Shown here in pieces: positions 1 through 9,259 of a DNA stretch of 64,000 nucleotides; position 1 is the first letter of the stretch, and each line of letters begins with the position of its first letter. The stretch is from DATDIC01 sp963777625 (GTDB taxonomy: Bacteria > Pseudomonadota > Alphaproteobacteria > Acetobacterales > Acetobacteraceae): assembly GCA_963777625.1 (NCBI GenBank), contig CAVZRO010000008.1:186001-250000 (forward strand), given 5' to 3'. Made by a program: the position numbers and the translations under genes. Under the pieces are notes generated by a model that made no database searches, was not told where the DNA came from, and saw only the letters and a list, made by a program, of their open reading frames with translations.

Positions 1-127
1 TATGATACCAGCCGCCCGAGAAGCTGACTCTTGCCTCGTCATGCCCGCGTCCCTCGTCATGCCCCACAGCTCGGACAATCAGGCGGGCATCCATGCCGAG
101 TTCGCCGGTCGCGTGGGCGGTCGCTGG

Positions 128-175
128 ATTCCCGCCTGCGCGGGAATGACGGTGGATCGCGCGGGAATGACAGTG
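128..175. repeat. ATTCCCGC palindromic repeat
   Basis: A 20-nt palindrome (ATTCCCGC, 4-nt loop, GCGGGAAT) at 128-147 is followed by a half copy near 165-175. The same core occurs at 9171-9190, 9207-9225, 46632-46653 and 62412-62431. The sequence before it, from about position 6, begins ATACCAGCC, like the ends of the repeat element at 46562-46749, so this may be one end of a longer element lying upstream of livMG. Confidence 0.7.
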
Positions 176-201
176 GATGGTCGGTCTCCGGGGCGCTTGG
201 T

Positions 202-2011
202 ATGAATCGGGCCGGGTCCAAGGCGCTGCCCGAGCTTGTGCTGGCGGCGGTGCTGATCGTCGCGCCGTTCGTCATGCCGCATATCGGCGGATCGCTGGAT
301 TTCCTGCAGCGGGTGCTCAACTGGGGTCTGTTCGGGATCGGGTTTGACCTGCTGTTCGGCGCCGCCGGGCTGCTTTCGTTCGGGCAGGCGGCGTTCTACG
401 GAACCGGCGGGTTCGTTTCCGCCTGGCTGCTGGTGAACGACATCGTCGGCAGTGTCTGGCTGGCCTTGCTGATCGGCACACTGATCGGCGGGCTATTCGG
501 ACTGATTATCGGCTGGCTGGCGGTTCGGCGCATCGGCATCTATTTCGCGATGATCACGCTGGCCTTCGGGCAGATGGCGTATTTCCTGGAAAATTCGCCG
601 CTGTCCGCCTACACCGGCGGTGAGAACGGGCTGCCGGGCGTGCCGGTGCCGGCGCTCGGTTCGCTGCGGATCCAGCCCGGGCTGCCGATGTACTGGCTGG
701 GTGCGGCGTTCTTCTTCATAGGCTTCGTGCTGGCGCGCCGCATCATGTACTCGCCCTTCGGCATGATACTGCGGGCCATCAAGGAGAACACGCTGCGCAC
801 CGCCATGGTCGGCCATTCGGTGCCGGCGTACAAGCTCGCCGTGTTCGTCATCGCGGCGCTGTATTCCGCGCTCGCCGGTGGGTTGCTGGGCGTGTTTCAA
901 AGCTACATGCCGCCGGACGCGTTCTCGCTCGACACGTCCGGCCAGCTTGTGGTGCAGACGGTGATCGGCGGCGTGGGCACGTTGATCGGTCCCGCCGTGG
1001 GCGCTGCCGTGTGGCTCTATCTGCGCGACAACCTGCAGCTTATTCCGGGGATTGGTGCTTTGTGGAAGCTGATCCTCGGGCTGCTGTTCGTGGTGCTGGT
1101 GGTGGCGCTGAAGCGCGGCATTGCCGGAGAGATTCGTTTCCTGTTCAGCCGCAGCCGGGTGGCCGTGGCGGCCGGCGTGCCGGAGGAAATCGGTGTGGCC
1201 GCCGACATGCCGCCGCCGCTGGTCGAGCTGCCGATGGACGCGCCCATGATTTCCGCACGCCCCGACGCGACGGCGCTGCGGGCGATCGACGTCGCCAAAC
1301 ACTATGGCGGGCTGCGCGCGGTGGACGGAGTGTCGTTCGACGTGCGGACCGGCTCCATCCACGCGGTGATCGGGCCCAATGGCGCCGGCAAGACGACGCT
1401 GTTCCGCATGTTGCAGGACGAGATCACGCCGACTTCGGGCGAGGTCCTGCTGTTCGGCCGGCGGATCACCGGGCTGGGCGCCACCCGCACTGCGCAGCTC
1501 GGCATTGGCAAGAGCAACCAGCTCAACCAGTTGTTCCTGGAGCTGACGGCGGCAGAGAATCTGCGCATCGCCGCGTTGGCTCGCCGGCGCGGCACGTTCC
1601 GTGCGGATGTGCTGCGTGGCGCCGGCTCGATCCCGGTGGTGGAGCATCAGGTCGAGGCGGTGTTGCGGACCATCGGGCTGGAGCACCGCGCCGCGATTCC
1701 GGTGCATGTGCTGCCATATGGCGAGAAGCGCCGGCTGGAGATTGGTATCGCGCTGTCAACGGGGCCGAACGTGCTGCTGCTCGACGAGCCTCTGGCGGGC
1801 ATGAGCCCGGCGGAGCGCATCGCTACACGCGCTCTGATCCGTGAGATCGGCCGTTCGCGCACACTGGTGATTGTAGAGCACGACATGGACGCGATCTTCG
1901 AACTGGCCGAGCGGATCACGGTGCTTTACGAGGGCCGGCTGCTGGCGGAGGGGTCGCCGGAGGAGATTCAGCGGAACCAGGCGGTGCAGGACGCGTATCT
2001 CGGGGGGCTGC

Positions 2012-2031
<20 letters not shown>
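202..2031 (+). CDS. Fused branched-chain amino acid ABC permease and ATPase (LivM-LivG)
   Basis: This 609-residue protein joins two subunits that are usually separate. Residues about 1-330 form a LivM-type inner-membrane permease with many hydrophobic segments. Residues about 360-609 form a LivG-type ABC ATPase, with Walker A GPNGAGKTT near residue 391, the LivG-style signature LPYGEKRRLEI and Walker B VLLLDEPLAGM. Together with LivF it would drive uptake of leucine, isoleucine, valine or related compounds from a periplasmic binding protein. I chose ATG at 202 because the open frame upstream runs through a repeat and is not LivM-like. livF overlaps the end by 20 nt. The LivH permease and binding protein presumably lie before the window. 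The fusion is seen directly; the substrate is inferred from the family. Confidence 0.9.
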
Positions 2032-2716
<685 letters not shown>

Positions 2717-2756
2717 GCGCGTTTGGCGGAGGCGTGTGCCCCGTCGGCGCTCGCGG

Positions 2757-3134
2757 TCACCCCTCGATCCCCAACGCGAGGGCGATCTGGCGGCGGATGG
2801 CGGCAAGCTGCTCGGGGGCGATGCGGGACGGCGTGGCACGCAGGCGCGCCCTGGAGGTCGTCGCCACCAGGTGCGACACGGCCCAGTAGGGCTTGCCACA
2901 GGCGTTCTCCGCGGTCGGGGCGATCGCGACCGACAGGTCGGGAATCGCCAGCGCGGCATCCTCCGTCAGCGGCACCAGGATGGTGTTCGGATAGGACGGC
3001 GCGAACAGCCCGTCATCCTCCACCACCACGGCCGGACGGCGCTTGTTCGGCTCCTTGGGCAGGGCATCGCCGCGCCAGTCGGCCAGCACGATCTGTCCGG
3101 CGCGCAGGACGAGCGGAGCGGTCTCAGCCGACAT
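2757..3134 (-). CDS. MazF/PemK-like toxin
   Basis: The 125-residue product starts AGQIVLADWRGD a few residues in and carries KRRPAVVVEDD followed by an ILVPLT strand. This is the usual N-terminal layout of MazF/PemK-type endoribonucleases, which cleave mRNA. The ATG at 3134 is preferred over an upstream in-frame start because it overlaps the stop of the small upstream gene on the same strand, a common toxin-antitoxin arrangement. The C-terminal half, rich in Arg and Ala, is less typical, and the catalytic residues cannot be checked without an alignment. I infer a type II toxin from family resemblance and context. Confidence 0.65.
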   Translation of the reverse strand: MSAETAPLVLRAGQIVLADWRGDALPKEPNKRRPAVVVEDDGLFAPSYPNTILVPLTEDAALAIPDLSVAIAPTAENACGKPYWAVSHLVATTSRARLRATPSRIAPEQLAAIRRQIALALGIEG

Positions 3135-3285
3135 TGGCGCGCGGCATGCCCCATTCGTCGTACAGAGCCCGTCCTTCTGGCGAGGTCGCGACATGCGCGC
3201 CCACTACGGCGCTGGCCCGGCGGATGCGGGTCCGTCGCGCCTCGCGGGCGGCTTCAGTCGCGAGATCGCGCAACAAGGTGGCCAA
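3124..3285 (-). CDS. Possible antitoxin of the MazF-like toxin
   Basis: A short frame of 53 codons lies just upstream of the MazF-like gene on the same strand and ends 11 nt inside it. The product is rich in Arg, Ala and Glu (for example LLRDLATEAAREARRTRI) and ends ALYDEWGMPRANVG. There is no ATG; a TTG at 3285 follows a G-rich stretch, and the frame is closed by a stop only 24 nt further up. Size, position and the overlap fit an antitoxin. It matches no family I can name, and a longer gene may have lost its 5' end. Confidence 0.45.
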   Translation of the reverse strand: MATLLRDLATEAAREARRTRIRRASAVVGAHVATSPEGRALYDEWGMPRANVG

Positions 3286-3396
3286 ACCGATGCCGCCCCC
3301 GGTCGGGGGCTAAGCCGGCGGACGGGGCGCATGGCGTCCCAGGTGATCCTGGAGGCGCGTGGAGCTGCTGGGCGGCGCGACGCGTGATCGGCGGCC

Positions 3397-3603
3397 CTAA
3401 TGCCGATGCCCCCTGGACTGCGCCGGTGGATAGGCAGAGTGGCTTTCGGATTCAATCAAATCGCAAGCCCGATGCCAGTATTGGTCGGCCCCCCCCTCTG
3501 GCCGGCCTTCCATCTCCCACAGAAGGTAGGCGCGCGTCCGGATGTTCTCTTCAATATCTGGCTTCTGACCCGCATCACCTGGCTTCCGATCCGCATCTAC
3601 CAT
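3397..3603 (-). CDS. DUF2934 domain protein
   Basis: A 68-residue product whose middle, IRTRAYLLWEMEGRPEGGAD followed by WHRACDLIE, matches the DUF2934 pattern (I-R-x-R-A-Y-x-x-W-E-x-x-G-R-P-x-G, then a W-x-x-A helix). Small proteins with this domain are widespread in alphaproteobacteria and have no assigned role. I chose the ATG at 3603 over the one at 3648 because an AGGA sequence lies about 8 nt before it. The gene stands alone between the toxin locus and an AT-richer stretch. Confidence 0.7.
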   Translation of the reverse strand: MVDADRKPGDAGQKPDIEENIRTRAYLLWEMEGRPEGGADQYWHRACDLIESESHSAYPPAQSRGHRH

Positions 3604-4048
3604 TGCTGTTGTCCTAATTCTGAATGCAGCCGCCGCATCGGCCGGCACTATACGTTAAGCCGGCCCATGTCGGAACAGGCAAGCCCCGCTGAAGCCACGC
3701 AGCGCGGATCGTGACAGCGCCACCGACTCCATGGCGCGCATCGACGCGTAGCATCTGGTCAAGCGTTTGCGGGAGTTGGGGTTCGTGAAGTGCCGGAGTA
3801 GGGCCAGGATACTCATCCGCGGGGCGAATTTCGCGAGAAGATCATGACTCGTCGAAATCAACACGTAATCGCGGTCAGGTTGTAAGGCGATTCCACCTAA
3901 ATTGTCTGTTGTATTATCCGACATGCATCACCACTATTCAGAGACCAGAATCAGCGGAATACTCAGATATTATTCTGTGGTTTGGTTGCCGGATGCCATT
4001 AATATTTGCCGGCGGTCCGATTTAATTTCCTATCTGAAGGAGGTTCTC

Positions 4049-4258
4049 ATGACAGAACGCAAGGTTGACGTAATGGACAAAGCTGGGAAGGTCCTGCACA
4101 CTTATCCGATCACCATCGGCGGATCGAATCCCTCGCCGAAGGATGCCGACTACGAGAAAGAGGCACTCAACGCCGCGAAGACGGCGAAGCTGGTTCCGGA
4201 GTCGGATCTTCCCAGTTTGAAGACACGCATGCATACGGTCGCACAAGCGGCCGTGTAG
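4049..4258 (+). CDS. Small hypothetical protein with strong ribosome binding site
   Basis: A 69-residue, soluble-looking product beginning MTERKVDVMDKAGKVLHTYP and containing DADYEKEALNAAK. I do not recognise a family. The start is well supported: GAAGGAGG ends 5 nt before the ATG at 4049, one of the best Shine-Dalgarno sequences in the window. The DNA upstream (about 3890-4035) is clearly AT-richer than its surroundings and could hold a promoter. An open frame continuing upstream to 3902 is not needed. The RTX-like relic follows directly. Confidence 0.6.
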   Translation: MTERKVDVMDKAGKVLHTYPITIGGSNPSPKDADYEKEALNAAKTAKLVPESDLPSLKTRMHTVAQAAV

Positions 4259-4267
4259 CCCACCCGC

Positions 4268-4876
4268 GAACTGTTGCGACATTTGGCGGCGGCGAACCGA
4301 TGGAGACGGTGCTGGCCGGCGCCGGTGGGGATAGTTTCATTGGCGGCGGCGGCGAGGCGATCATCTTCGGTCTGCAGAGCAGCCTGATCTTTGGTGGCAG
4401 CAATGGACCGCTGTTCGTCTCCGGTACGGGCGAGTCAACCACCGTCGTCGGCAGTGCCGGCACGACCGCCCTGTTCGGCGGGCCAGCCAGCAGCATCGAT
4501 TTCTTCAATGCCGGTGCCGCTTCAGAGCTTGGAGCGATCCTGGTGGCCGCCGGCGGCCACGAGACGCTGAATGACGGCGGGTCCAGGTACGAGCAACGTT
4601 CTGTTTGGCGGCAGCGGCAACGACATGATGGTCGCCGGAACGGGCAACGCGACGATGGTCGGTGGCGGTGGGGGGGACGTATTCTCGCTGACCAGCGGCG
4701 AGGCGGGCGGCGCCGGCCTGATCGCCGACTTCAACTCCAATGATTACCTGCTGCTCAGCGATTACAGGTGCACAGCGGCGCATAATGCGTTCGCCAATGC
4801 CGCCTTTGCCGCTGGATCGATGACGGTCGTTCTGCCGGACAACACACGGATTACGTTTCTGGGTGTCCAGCGCTGA
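4268..4876 (+). pseudogene. Frameshifted glycine-rich RTX-like repeat protein remnant
   Basis: Two consecutive frames encode pieces of one glycine-rich protein. The first (to about 4580) reads TFGGGEPMETVLAGAGGDSF and further GG-rich turns; the second (from about 4571) reads NVLFGGSGNDMMVAGTGN and GGGGGDVFSL before DFNSNDYLLLSDY. The GGxGxD-like turns resemble haemolysin-type calcium-binding repeats of secreted proteins, and the final part resembles the C-terminal secretion region of such proteins. The frame changes by one base near 4571-4590, and no start codon is seen for the first piece. It is most likely a 5'-truncated, frameshifted relic. The family assignment is by composition and motif only. 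Confidence 0.55.
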
Positions 4877-4879
4877 TGC

Positions 4880-5614
4880 TCACGCTTCGCCGGACGCGTC
4901 GGCGCTGGCAACGCCGCCATGCGCGGCCGACCATCCCACCGGATCCTCGAGGAAGCGTCGCACTTCGGCCAGCGCCGCATCCGAGAAATACGGCCGATCG
5001 CGACACGCATCCAGCACATCCCACCAGGTGCACAGGTGGTGCAGCGCGATGTCCATCCGCGCCAGTGTCTCGAAGGCGCCGGGAAACACGCCGTAGAAGA
5101 ACACCACGAAGGTGTGGTTCACGATGGCTCCGGCGTCGCGCAGCGCCTGGCAGAAGCGGATCTTCGACCGCCCGTCGGTGGTCAGGTCCTCTACCAGCAG
5201 CGTGCGGCGCCCTTCCGGCACGTCGCCTTCGATCAGTGCGTTCTTCCCGAACCCTTTGGCCTGCTTGCGTACATACGCCATCGGCGTCAGCATCCGGTCG
5301 GCGATCCAGGCAGCGAACGGGATGCCCGCCGTTTCGCCCCCGGCCACGACCTCGATGGTTTCATATCCCACGTGACGGCATATTTTCTCCACCGCCAGCT
5401 CGCAGATCTTGGCCCGGGCGCGCGGAAAGAAGATGATCCGCCGGCAATCGATATAGACCGGCGACTTCCAGCCGGAGGTGAAGGTGTAGGGTTCCTCCGG
5501 GCGGAAATTGACCGCCTTGATCTCCAGCAGCAGCCGCGCGGTGGTCAGCGCGGCATCGCGGTCCCATTCGGGGGTGGCCGGACTCTTTGGCAAGGCGGGC
5601 AAGGGCTTGGGCAT
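4880..5614 (-). CDS. pyrE: Orotate phosphoribosyltransferase
   Basis: A 244-residue PyrE, which joins orotate and PRPP to give OMP, the fifth step of pyrimidine synthesis. The N-terminal half has FTSGWKSPVYIDCRR, typical of this enzyme, and the PRPP-binding loop region appears as LLVEDLTTDGRSK, where the usual acidic pair and TGG/TDG turn can be seen. The ATG at 5614 is chosen over 5707 because the extra residues are not PyrE-like. It is a monofunctional gene; pyrF is far away at 61387. It points away from the YqjD-like gene, with about 180 nt between them that could hold both promoters. Confidence 0.88.
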   Translation of the reverse strand: MPKPLPALPKSPATPEWDRDAALTTARLLLEIKAVNFRPEEPYTFTSGWKSPVYIDCRRIIFFPRARAKICELAVEKICRHVGYETIEVVAGGETAGIPFAAWIADRMLTPMAYVRKQAKGFGKNALIEGDVPEGRRTLLVEDLTTDGRSKIRFCQALRDAGAIVNHTFVVFFYGVFPGAFETLARMDIALHHLCTWWDVLDACRDRPYFSDAALAEVRRFLEDPVGWSAAHGGVASADASGEA

Positions 5615-5796
5615 CGGTGGATAACTCCGGGGCGACCCCCCTCTCCTACCGGGCAGCCCACAGGCGCGCCAGGGGCCGCCTCGCGGAACCGTGCACGCCC
5701 GGATCAATCTCCGCCTCGAAATCCGCCCGGCAGCCTCCTAAGTCAACGCCCGTTGAGAGCCGCCCTGGCTCGTTCGACCACGGAGGGTCATGACCG

Positions 5797-6054
5797 ATGG
5801 CGCTGTCCCACAGATCGATCCCCCGGCCCGAGGACGCGGCCGAGCAGATCGCCAAACTGCGCGAGCAGGTGGAAACATTGATGCGAGAGCGGGTCAACCC
5901 GGCGCTGGCGGATGTCGCCGGGCGGGCGGAGACCGCGATGGGCGCGGTGAAAGACCAGGCCGAGGCATTGTCCGGCCGGGTCCGCGACCGACCGATGATC
6001 GCGGTGCTGGTGGCCATCGGCGTAGGGTTCGCGCTCGGCCGCGTGCTGCGCTAG
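5797..6054 (+). CDS. DUF883/ElaB-YqjD-like membrane-anchored protein
   Basis: An 85-residue protein with a long amphipathic helix containing AAEQIAKLREQVETLM, followed by one hydrophobic C-terminal segment (MIAVLVAIGVGFALGRVL). This is the layout of the ElaB/YqjD/YgaM (DUF883) family. In E. coli, members sit in the inner membrane and bind stationary-phase ribosomes. The start at 5797 has GGAGGG about 10 nt upstream. The next gene starts one base after the stop, and the pair resembles yqjD-yqjE. The ribosome link is known for relatives only. Confidence 0.75.
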   Translation: MALSHRSIPRPEDAAEQIAKLREQVETLMRERVNPALADVAGRAETAMGAVKDQAEALSGRVRDRPMIAVLVAIGVGFALGRVLR

Positions 6055-6055
6055 G

Positions 6056-6463
6056 ATGATCCGCAGCTTCCGCCTGATGCAGATCGCCGCGCAGGCGGAG
6101 TTTCTGCGCCTGCGCCGCAAAACCAGCCGGACGGCAACGCGGATCGGGCTGGCGCTGGTCGCGCTGCCTTTCCTGCTGGCGATGTTCGGGTTCCTGGAAG
6201 CCTCCTTCTGGAATTTCCTCAGCCGTCATTTCGTGCCCGAACTGGCGGCCCTTGTCGCGGCCGGCGGCAACCTGCTCGTCGCCATCATTTTCCTGCTGAT
6301 CGCCGCATTCCTGTCGAGCACCAATGTGGAGATCGAGGCGCTGAAGGTGCGACAGCGGGCGATCGAGGACATGAGCCGGCAGATGACCGTCTCCGCGCTT
6401 CTGGTCCCTGTCGTCCGGCTGGTGATGAACCAGATGTGGCGCGGGCGAGAACGGCGGCGGTAG
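6056..6463 (+). CDS. YqjE/holin-X-like inner membrane protein
   Basis: A 135-residue protein with two hydrophobic segments (around residues 28-48 and 70-90) and basic ends, including the N-terminal stretch FLRLRRKTSRTATR. It immediately follows the YqjD-like gene, and this pairing and topology fit the YqjE/phage holin superfamily III (Holin-X) proteins found beside YqjD in many proteobacteria. The function is unknown. The name holin reflects topology and does not imply lysis. Confidence 0.6.
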   Translation: MIRSFRLMQIAAQAEFLRLRRKTSRTATRIGLALVALPFLLAMFGFLEASFWNFLSRHFVPELAALVAAGGNLLVAIIFLLIAAFLSSTNVEIEALKVRQRAIEDMSRQMTVSALLVPVVRLVMNQMWRGRERRR

Positions 6464-6475
6464 GACCCCGGGCGG

Positions 6476-6949
6476 CTACCGCGGCGTGATATCGCGTCGC
6501 GGCATGAATATCGTGGCGGTAAATTCCTGCACCGCTTCGTCGTGCTGGTTCAAGGTGACGCACCGATAGGTCACCAGACCGGCATCGGCGCGCGACCGCG
6601 ACAACCGTGTGTGCAGGATTTCGATCTCGACCCGCAGCGTATCCCCGCTGAACACCGGACGCGTCCAGCGCAGCCGCTCGATCTCCACGCCGGCGCCGCC
6701 GCCGGCGATCCGCAGAGTTTCCGCGATCAGGCGCATGCTGGTGGCTCCGGTATGCCAACCGCTGGCGCATAGCCGGCCGAACATCGTTGCCTGTGCGGTT
6801 GCTTCCGACAGATGCGCCGGATGCGGATCGAACTCATGCGCGAACGCCATGATCCGCTCCGCATCCATCCGGATTGCGCGGTCCGAGCGCAGCACGCGCC
6901 CGACCGTCATGTCTTCGAAATAGAATCCGCTCTCGCCCGCCACCGGCAC
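6476..6949 (-). CDS. MaoC-like hydratase
   Basis: About 157 residues with a hot-dog fold signature: YFEDMTVGRVLRSDRAI near the start and AHEFDPHPAHL, which carries the D-x-x-P-x-H hydratase motif of MaoC/R-specific enoyl-CoA hydratases. Such enzymes hydrate enoyl-CoAs or related thioesters. The exact start is unclear: no ATG fits, and I propose GTG at 6949 or 6943, the latter just after a GAGG. A longer frame to 7210 would run into the start of rmuC and is less likely. It converges on the YqjE-like gene and diverges from rmuC. Confidence 0.75.
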   Translation of the reverse strand: MPVAGESGFYFEDMTVGRVLRSDRAIRMDAERIMAFAHEFDPHPAHLSEATAQATMFGRLCASGWHTGATSMRLIAETLRIAGGGAGVEIERLRWTRPVFSGDTLRVEIEILHTRLSRSRADAGLVTYRCVTLNQHDEAVQEFTATIFMPRRDITPR

Positions 6950-7028
6950 CTCACATTCCCATCGCACCAGTGTCGCACCTGGCCGATAATCCGCCGAGTC
7001 GCGCGACGCGACTCGCGGAGGCCATTGT

Positions 7029-8312
7029 ATGCCGTTCGATCCTGCCGCCCTGCTTGCTGCCATCGCCGCCGCAGCGGCGCTTGTCACGTTGGTTCTGTTC
7101 CTGCGTGGCGGGCGGGAGGTGCAGCGCCTGCGCCTGCTGGCCGAGCAGGCGCTTGCCGGCGTGCGCGGCGAGGCGGAAACCACCCGCAGGACGCTGGTGG
7201 GGGTCGCCACCGAGGCCGCCGATCGGATGGCCTCGTTGCGCGGCGCGTTCGATACCGGGACGGAGCAGGTGCGGGGCGAGCTGCGCCTGGCCCTGGCGGA
7301 CAGTCAGCGCAAGACCGGGGCCGACATCGGGGCGCAATTCGAAACCACGCGCGGAATGCTGGAAGCCAAGCTGCGCGAACTGCGTGAAGGCAACGAAGCC
7401 AAGCTGGCCGAGATCCAGAAGACCGTGAACGAACAGCTTCATGCCGCGGTTGAAAAGCAGATGAACGAAAGCTTCAGCCGCGTCATCGACCAGTTCGCCG
7501 CCGTGCAGAAGGCGATGGGCGACGTGCAGGCGGTCACTGCGCAGATCGGCGATATCAAGCGGCTGTTCTCCAACGTGAAAACCCGTGGTGGTTGGGGTGA
7601 AACGCAGGTCCGCGCCATGCTGGACGATATCCTTCCGGCCGGCGCGTACGAAACCAACCACAAGCTGCGCGCCGATTCGGATGAGGCGGTGGAATTCGCG
7701 GTGGTGATGCCCGGTCGCGGTGACGCTCGGCCGCTGCTGCCGATCGATGCCAAGTTCCCGGTGGAGGACTACGAACGCCTGCTGGCCGCCGCCGAGGCCG
7801 GCGATGCCGACGCTGAACGCTCGGCCACCAAGCGGCTGGAAACCTGTGTTCGCCAGCAAGCGAAGAAGATCGCCACGAAATACATCGCGCCGCCCATCAC
7901 CGTCGAATTCGCGGTGATGTACCTGCCGACCGATGCGCTGTTCGCGGAAGTCGCGCGCATCCCGGGACTGATCGACGAGATCGGGCGCGAGTGCCGCGTG
8001 CTGGTGCTCGGCCCCAGCCTGTTCCCGGCGCTGCTGCGCACCATCCATCTGGGCTTCATCACGCTGGCGCTGGAGCAGAAGGCCGATCAGGTACGGGATC
8101 TGCTGGGCGCCACCCGCACCGAGATGATCAAGATGGATCAGGTGCTGGAGACGCTGGCAAAGAACGCTGGCACCATGAGCAACACCATCGAGCGGGCGCG
8201 CACCCGCACGCGCGTGGTCACTCGCAAGCTGCGCGCTGTCGAGGCAGTGGAGCCGGAGCGCGCGGAGCAGATGCTGGAACTGGATACCGAGCCGGTGGCG
8301 GAGGAGGTGTGA
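7029..8312 (+). CDS. rmuC: DNA recombination protein RmuC
   Basis: A 427-residue RmuC-family protein. It has an N-terminal membrane segment (about residues 5-25), then a long coiled coil rich in Glu, Arg and Lys, then the conserved RmuC core with VKTRGGWGETQVRAMLDDIL and DAKFPVEDYERLL. RmuC limits inversions and other rearrangements at short inverted repeats in E. coli and is nuclease-like. The length is normal. It starts in the gap shared with the divergent MaoC-like gene and is followed by an inverted repeat that could end transcription. Confidence 0.88.
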   Translation: MPFDPAALLAAIAAAAALVTLVLFLRGGREVQRLRLLAEQALAGVRGEAETTRRTLVGVATEAADRMASLRGAFDTGTEQVRGELRLALADSQRKTGADIGAQFETTRGMLEAKLRELREGNEAKLAEIQKTVNEQLHAAVEKQMNESFSRVIDQFAAVQKAMGDVQAVTAQIGDIKRLFSNVKTRGGWGETQVRAMLDDILPAGAYETNHKLRADSDEAVEFAVVMPGRGDARPLLPIDAKFPVEDYERLLAAAEAGDADAERSATKRLETCVRQQAKKIATKYIAPPITVEFAVMYLPTDALFAEVARIPGLIDEIGRECRVLVLGPSLFPALLRTIHLGFITLALEQKADQVRDLLGATRTEMIKMDQVLETLAKNAGTMSNTIERARTRTRVVTRKLRAVEAVEPERAEQMLELDTEPVAEEV

Positions 8313-8371
8313 TGGGGCGCCGGTGCGGGCAATGGGCAATGCGGCGCGGCAGGTGGCAGAAGCAAGGAAGC

Positions 8372-8465
8372 TTTAACGCAGAGGCGCTGAGGCGCAGAGA
8401 AAAAAGGAAGACGAGATGCGCATCATGCCGGGCGCGAAGCTTTGTCTCTGCGCCTCTGCGTTAAA
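8372..8465. repeat. Long inverted repeat after rmuC
   Basis: The left arm at 8372-8400 begins TTTAACGCAGAGGCGC and the right arm at 8445-8465 is its reverse complement, ending CTCTGCGTTAAA. Arms of about 21 bp pair across a 44-nt loop; the left arm has an extra 8 nt where GAGGCGC(T/A) is doubled. It lies between convergent genes and could act as a bidirectional terminator, but its length suggests a mobile palindromic unit. Confidence 0.7.
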
Positions 8466-8485
8466 ACTTGCTTGCTATCGCGAAC

Positions 8486-8604
8486 CCAACTCCAGTGCCC
8501 GTGCATCGACCGCGAGCCGTTTGTCTAGCTGCTCAACCTCGGGAGCTTCGATCGGCGCCGACCGGATCAGCACGGTGATCTCTCCCCGAGCCGGCTCCGT
8601 CACG
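8486..8604 (-). pseudogene. Partial duplicate of rsmI with internal deletion
   Basis: This stretch closely matches two separate parts of rsmI placed next to each other. AACTCCAGTGCCCG at about 8489-8503 matches 9305-9319 of rsmI, and the rest (CGGATCAGCACGGTGATCTC and flanks) matches about 9403-9490. The intervening 80 or so bases are missing. The copy has point differences and no usable frame. It lies on the far side of the DUF922 gene from rsmI, so the DUF922 gene is bracketed by rsmI sequence. Confidence 0.7.
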
Positions 8605-9097
8605 CGTCGAGATCGAGCACAACCCCTTCCTTCGCGCCGTGCCCGCTGCGCGAATCATAATCGTCCTGCTTCTTCTGGCACGCCGTCTGCTGCTTATCGA
8701 TGATGTCGTTGAGGCCATCGGCGTCGAGGGTTTTGGCCTTTTTGATCGCCTTGCTGAGATCGCTCGCGCAATCAACCTGGATGTCATGATGCTTGCGCTC
8801 ATGCGCCTCAAGCGCCTCGACCATCTCGTCCCATGACGCCTTCTGCTCCTTGGTCGCCGAACCGTAACCGCTCCATTCCGGCAACTGGATCACCGGGTTG
8901 AGCACCATTGTCACCGAGGTTACGTTGCCGTCCTTGTCGGTCTGCGCGCTGCTCTTGAAGTTCTGGGTCGCGTCGTAAAGACCCCACTCGTCGCGCGAGT
9001 CGAGGTTCTTCTTGGCTTCTTTCAGAGTCTTTCCGGCGATCTTGAACTTTGTAACTTTCGGATTGTTGACCTTGATATCGACCTTGACGTCCGCCAT
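8600..9097 (-). CDS. DUF922-type putative zinc-dependent protease
   Basis: A 165-residue protein. Residues 99-103 read HERKH, an HExxH zinc site, within ALEAHERKHHDIQVDC, and the surrounding layout (a beta-rich first half with YDATQNFKSSAQTD and VTMVLNPVI, then the helix with the motif) fits DUF922, described as predicted secreted zinc-dependent proteases. No signal peptide is visible, unlike the usual secreted members. AGGAGG lies 8 nt before the ATG at 9097, which is better than the TTG two codons earlier. The gene sits between a partial rsmI duplicate and rsmI itself. Proteolytic activity is inferred from the motif only. Confidence 0.65.
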   Translation of the reverse strand: MADVKVDIKVNNPKVTKFKIAGKTLKEAKKNLDSRDEWGLYDATQNFKSSAQTDKDGNVTSVTMVLNPVIQLPEWSGYGSATKEQKASWDEMVEALEAHERKHHDIQVDCASDLSKAIKKAKTLDADGLNDIIDKQQTACQKKQDDYDSRSGHGAKEGVVLDLDA

Positions 9098-9136
9098 GAT
9101 CAAACCTCCTGAGCGGCAAAAGCGAGGGACATCTTA

Positions 9137-9230
9137 TACCAGACCGCATTGAGGGTGACCTACGCCCGTCATTCCCGCGAAAGCGGGAATCCGGCGGGCG
9201 GCGGTGATTCCCGCTTTCGCGGGAACGACG
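9137..9230. repeat. ATTCCCGC repeat element with ATACCA end
   Basis: The element starts near ATACCAGACCGC at 9137 and contains two inverted copies of the ATTCCCGC palindrome, 9171-9190 and 9207-9225, separated by a GGCGG-rich spacer. It lies upstream of the DUF922 gene and at the 3' end of rsmI. It belongs to the same family as the repeats at 128, 46562 and 62278. Confidence 0.65.
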
Positions 9231-9259
9231 AGATGACGCGGTTGTTTCCAAACAACTCC

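Noticed and set aside
3655..3924. Minus-strand open frame of 89 codons
   Set aside because: No ribosome binding site and no recognisable pattern. The opposite strand near 3745-3790 reads HLVKRLRELGFVK, slightly like HicA, but an in-frame stop precedes it and the conserved continuation is absent.
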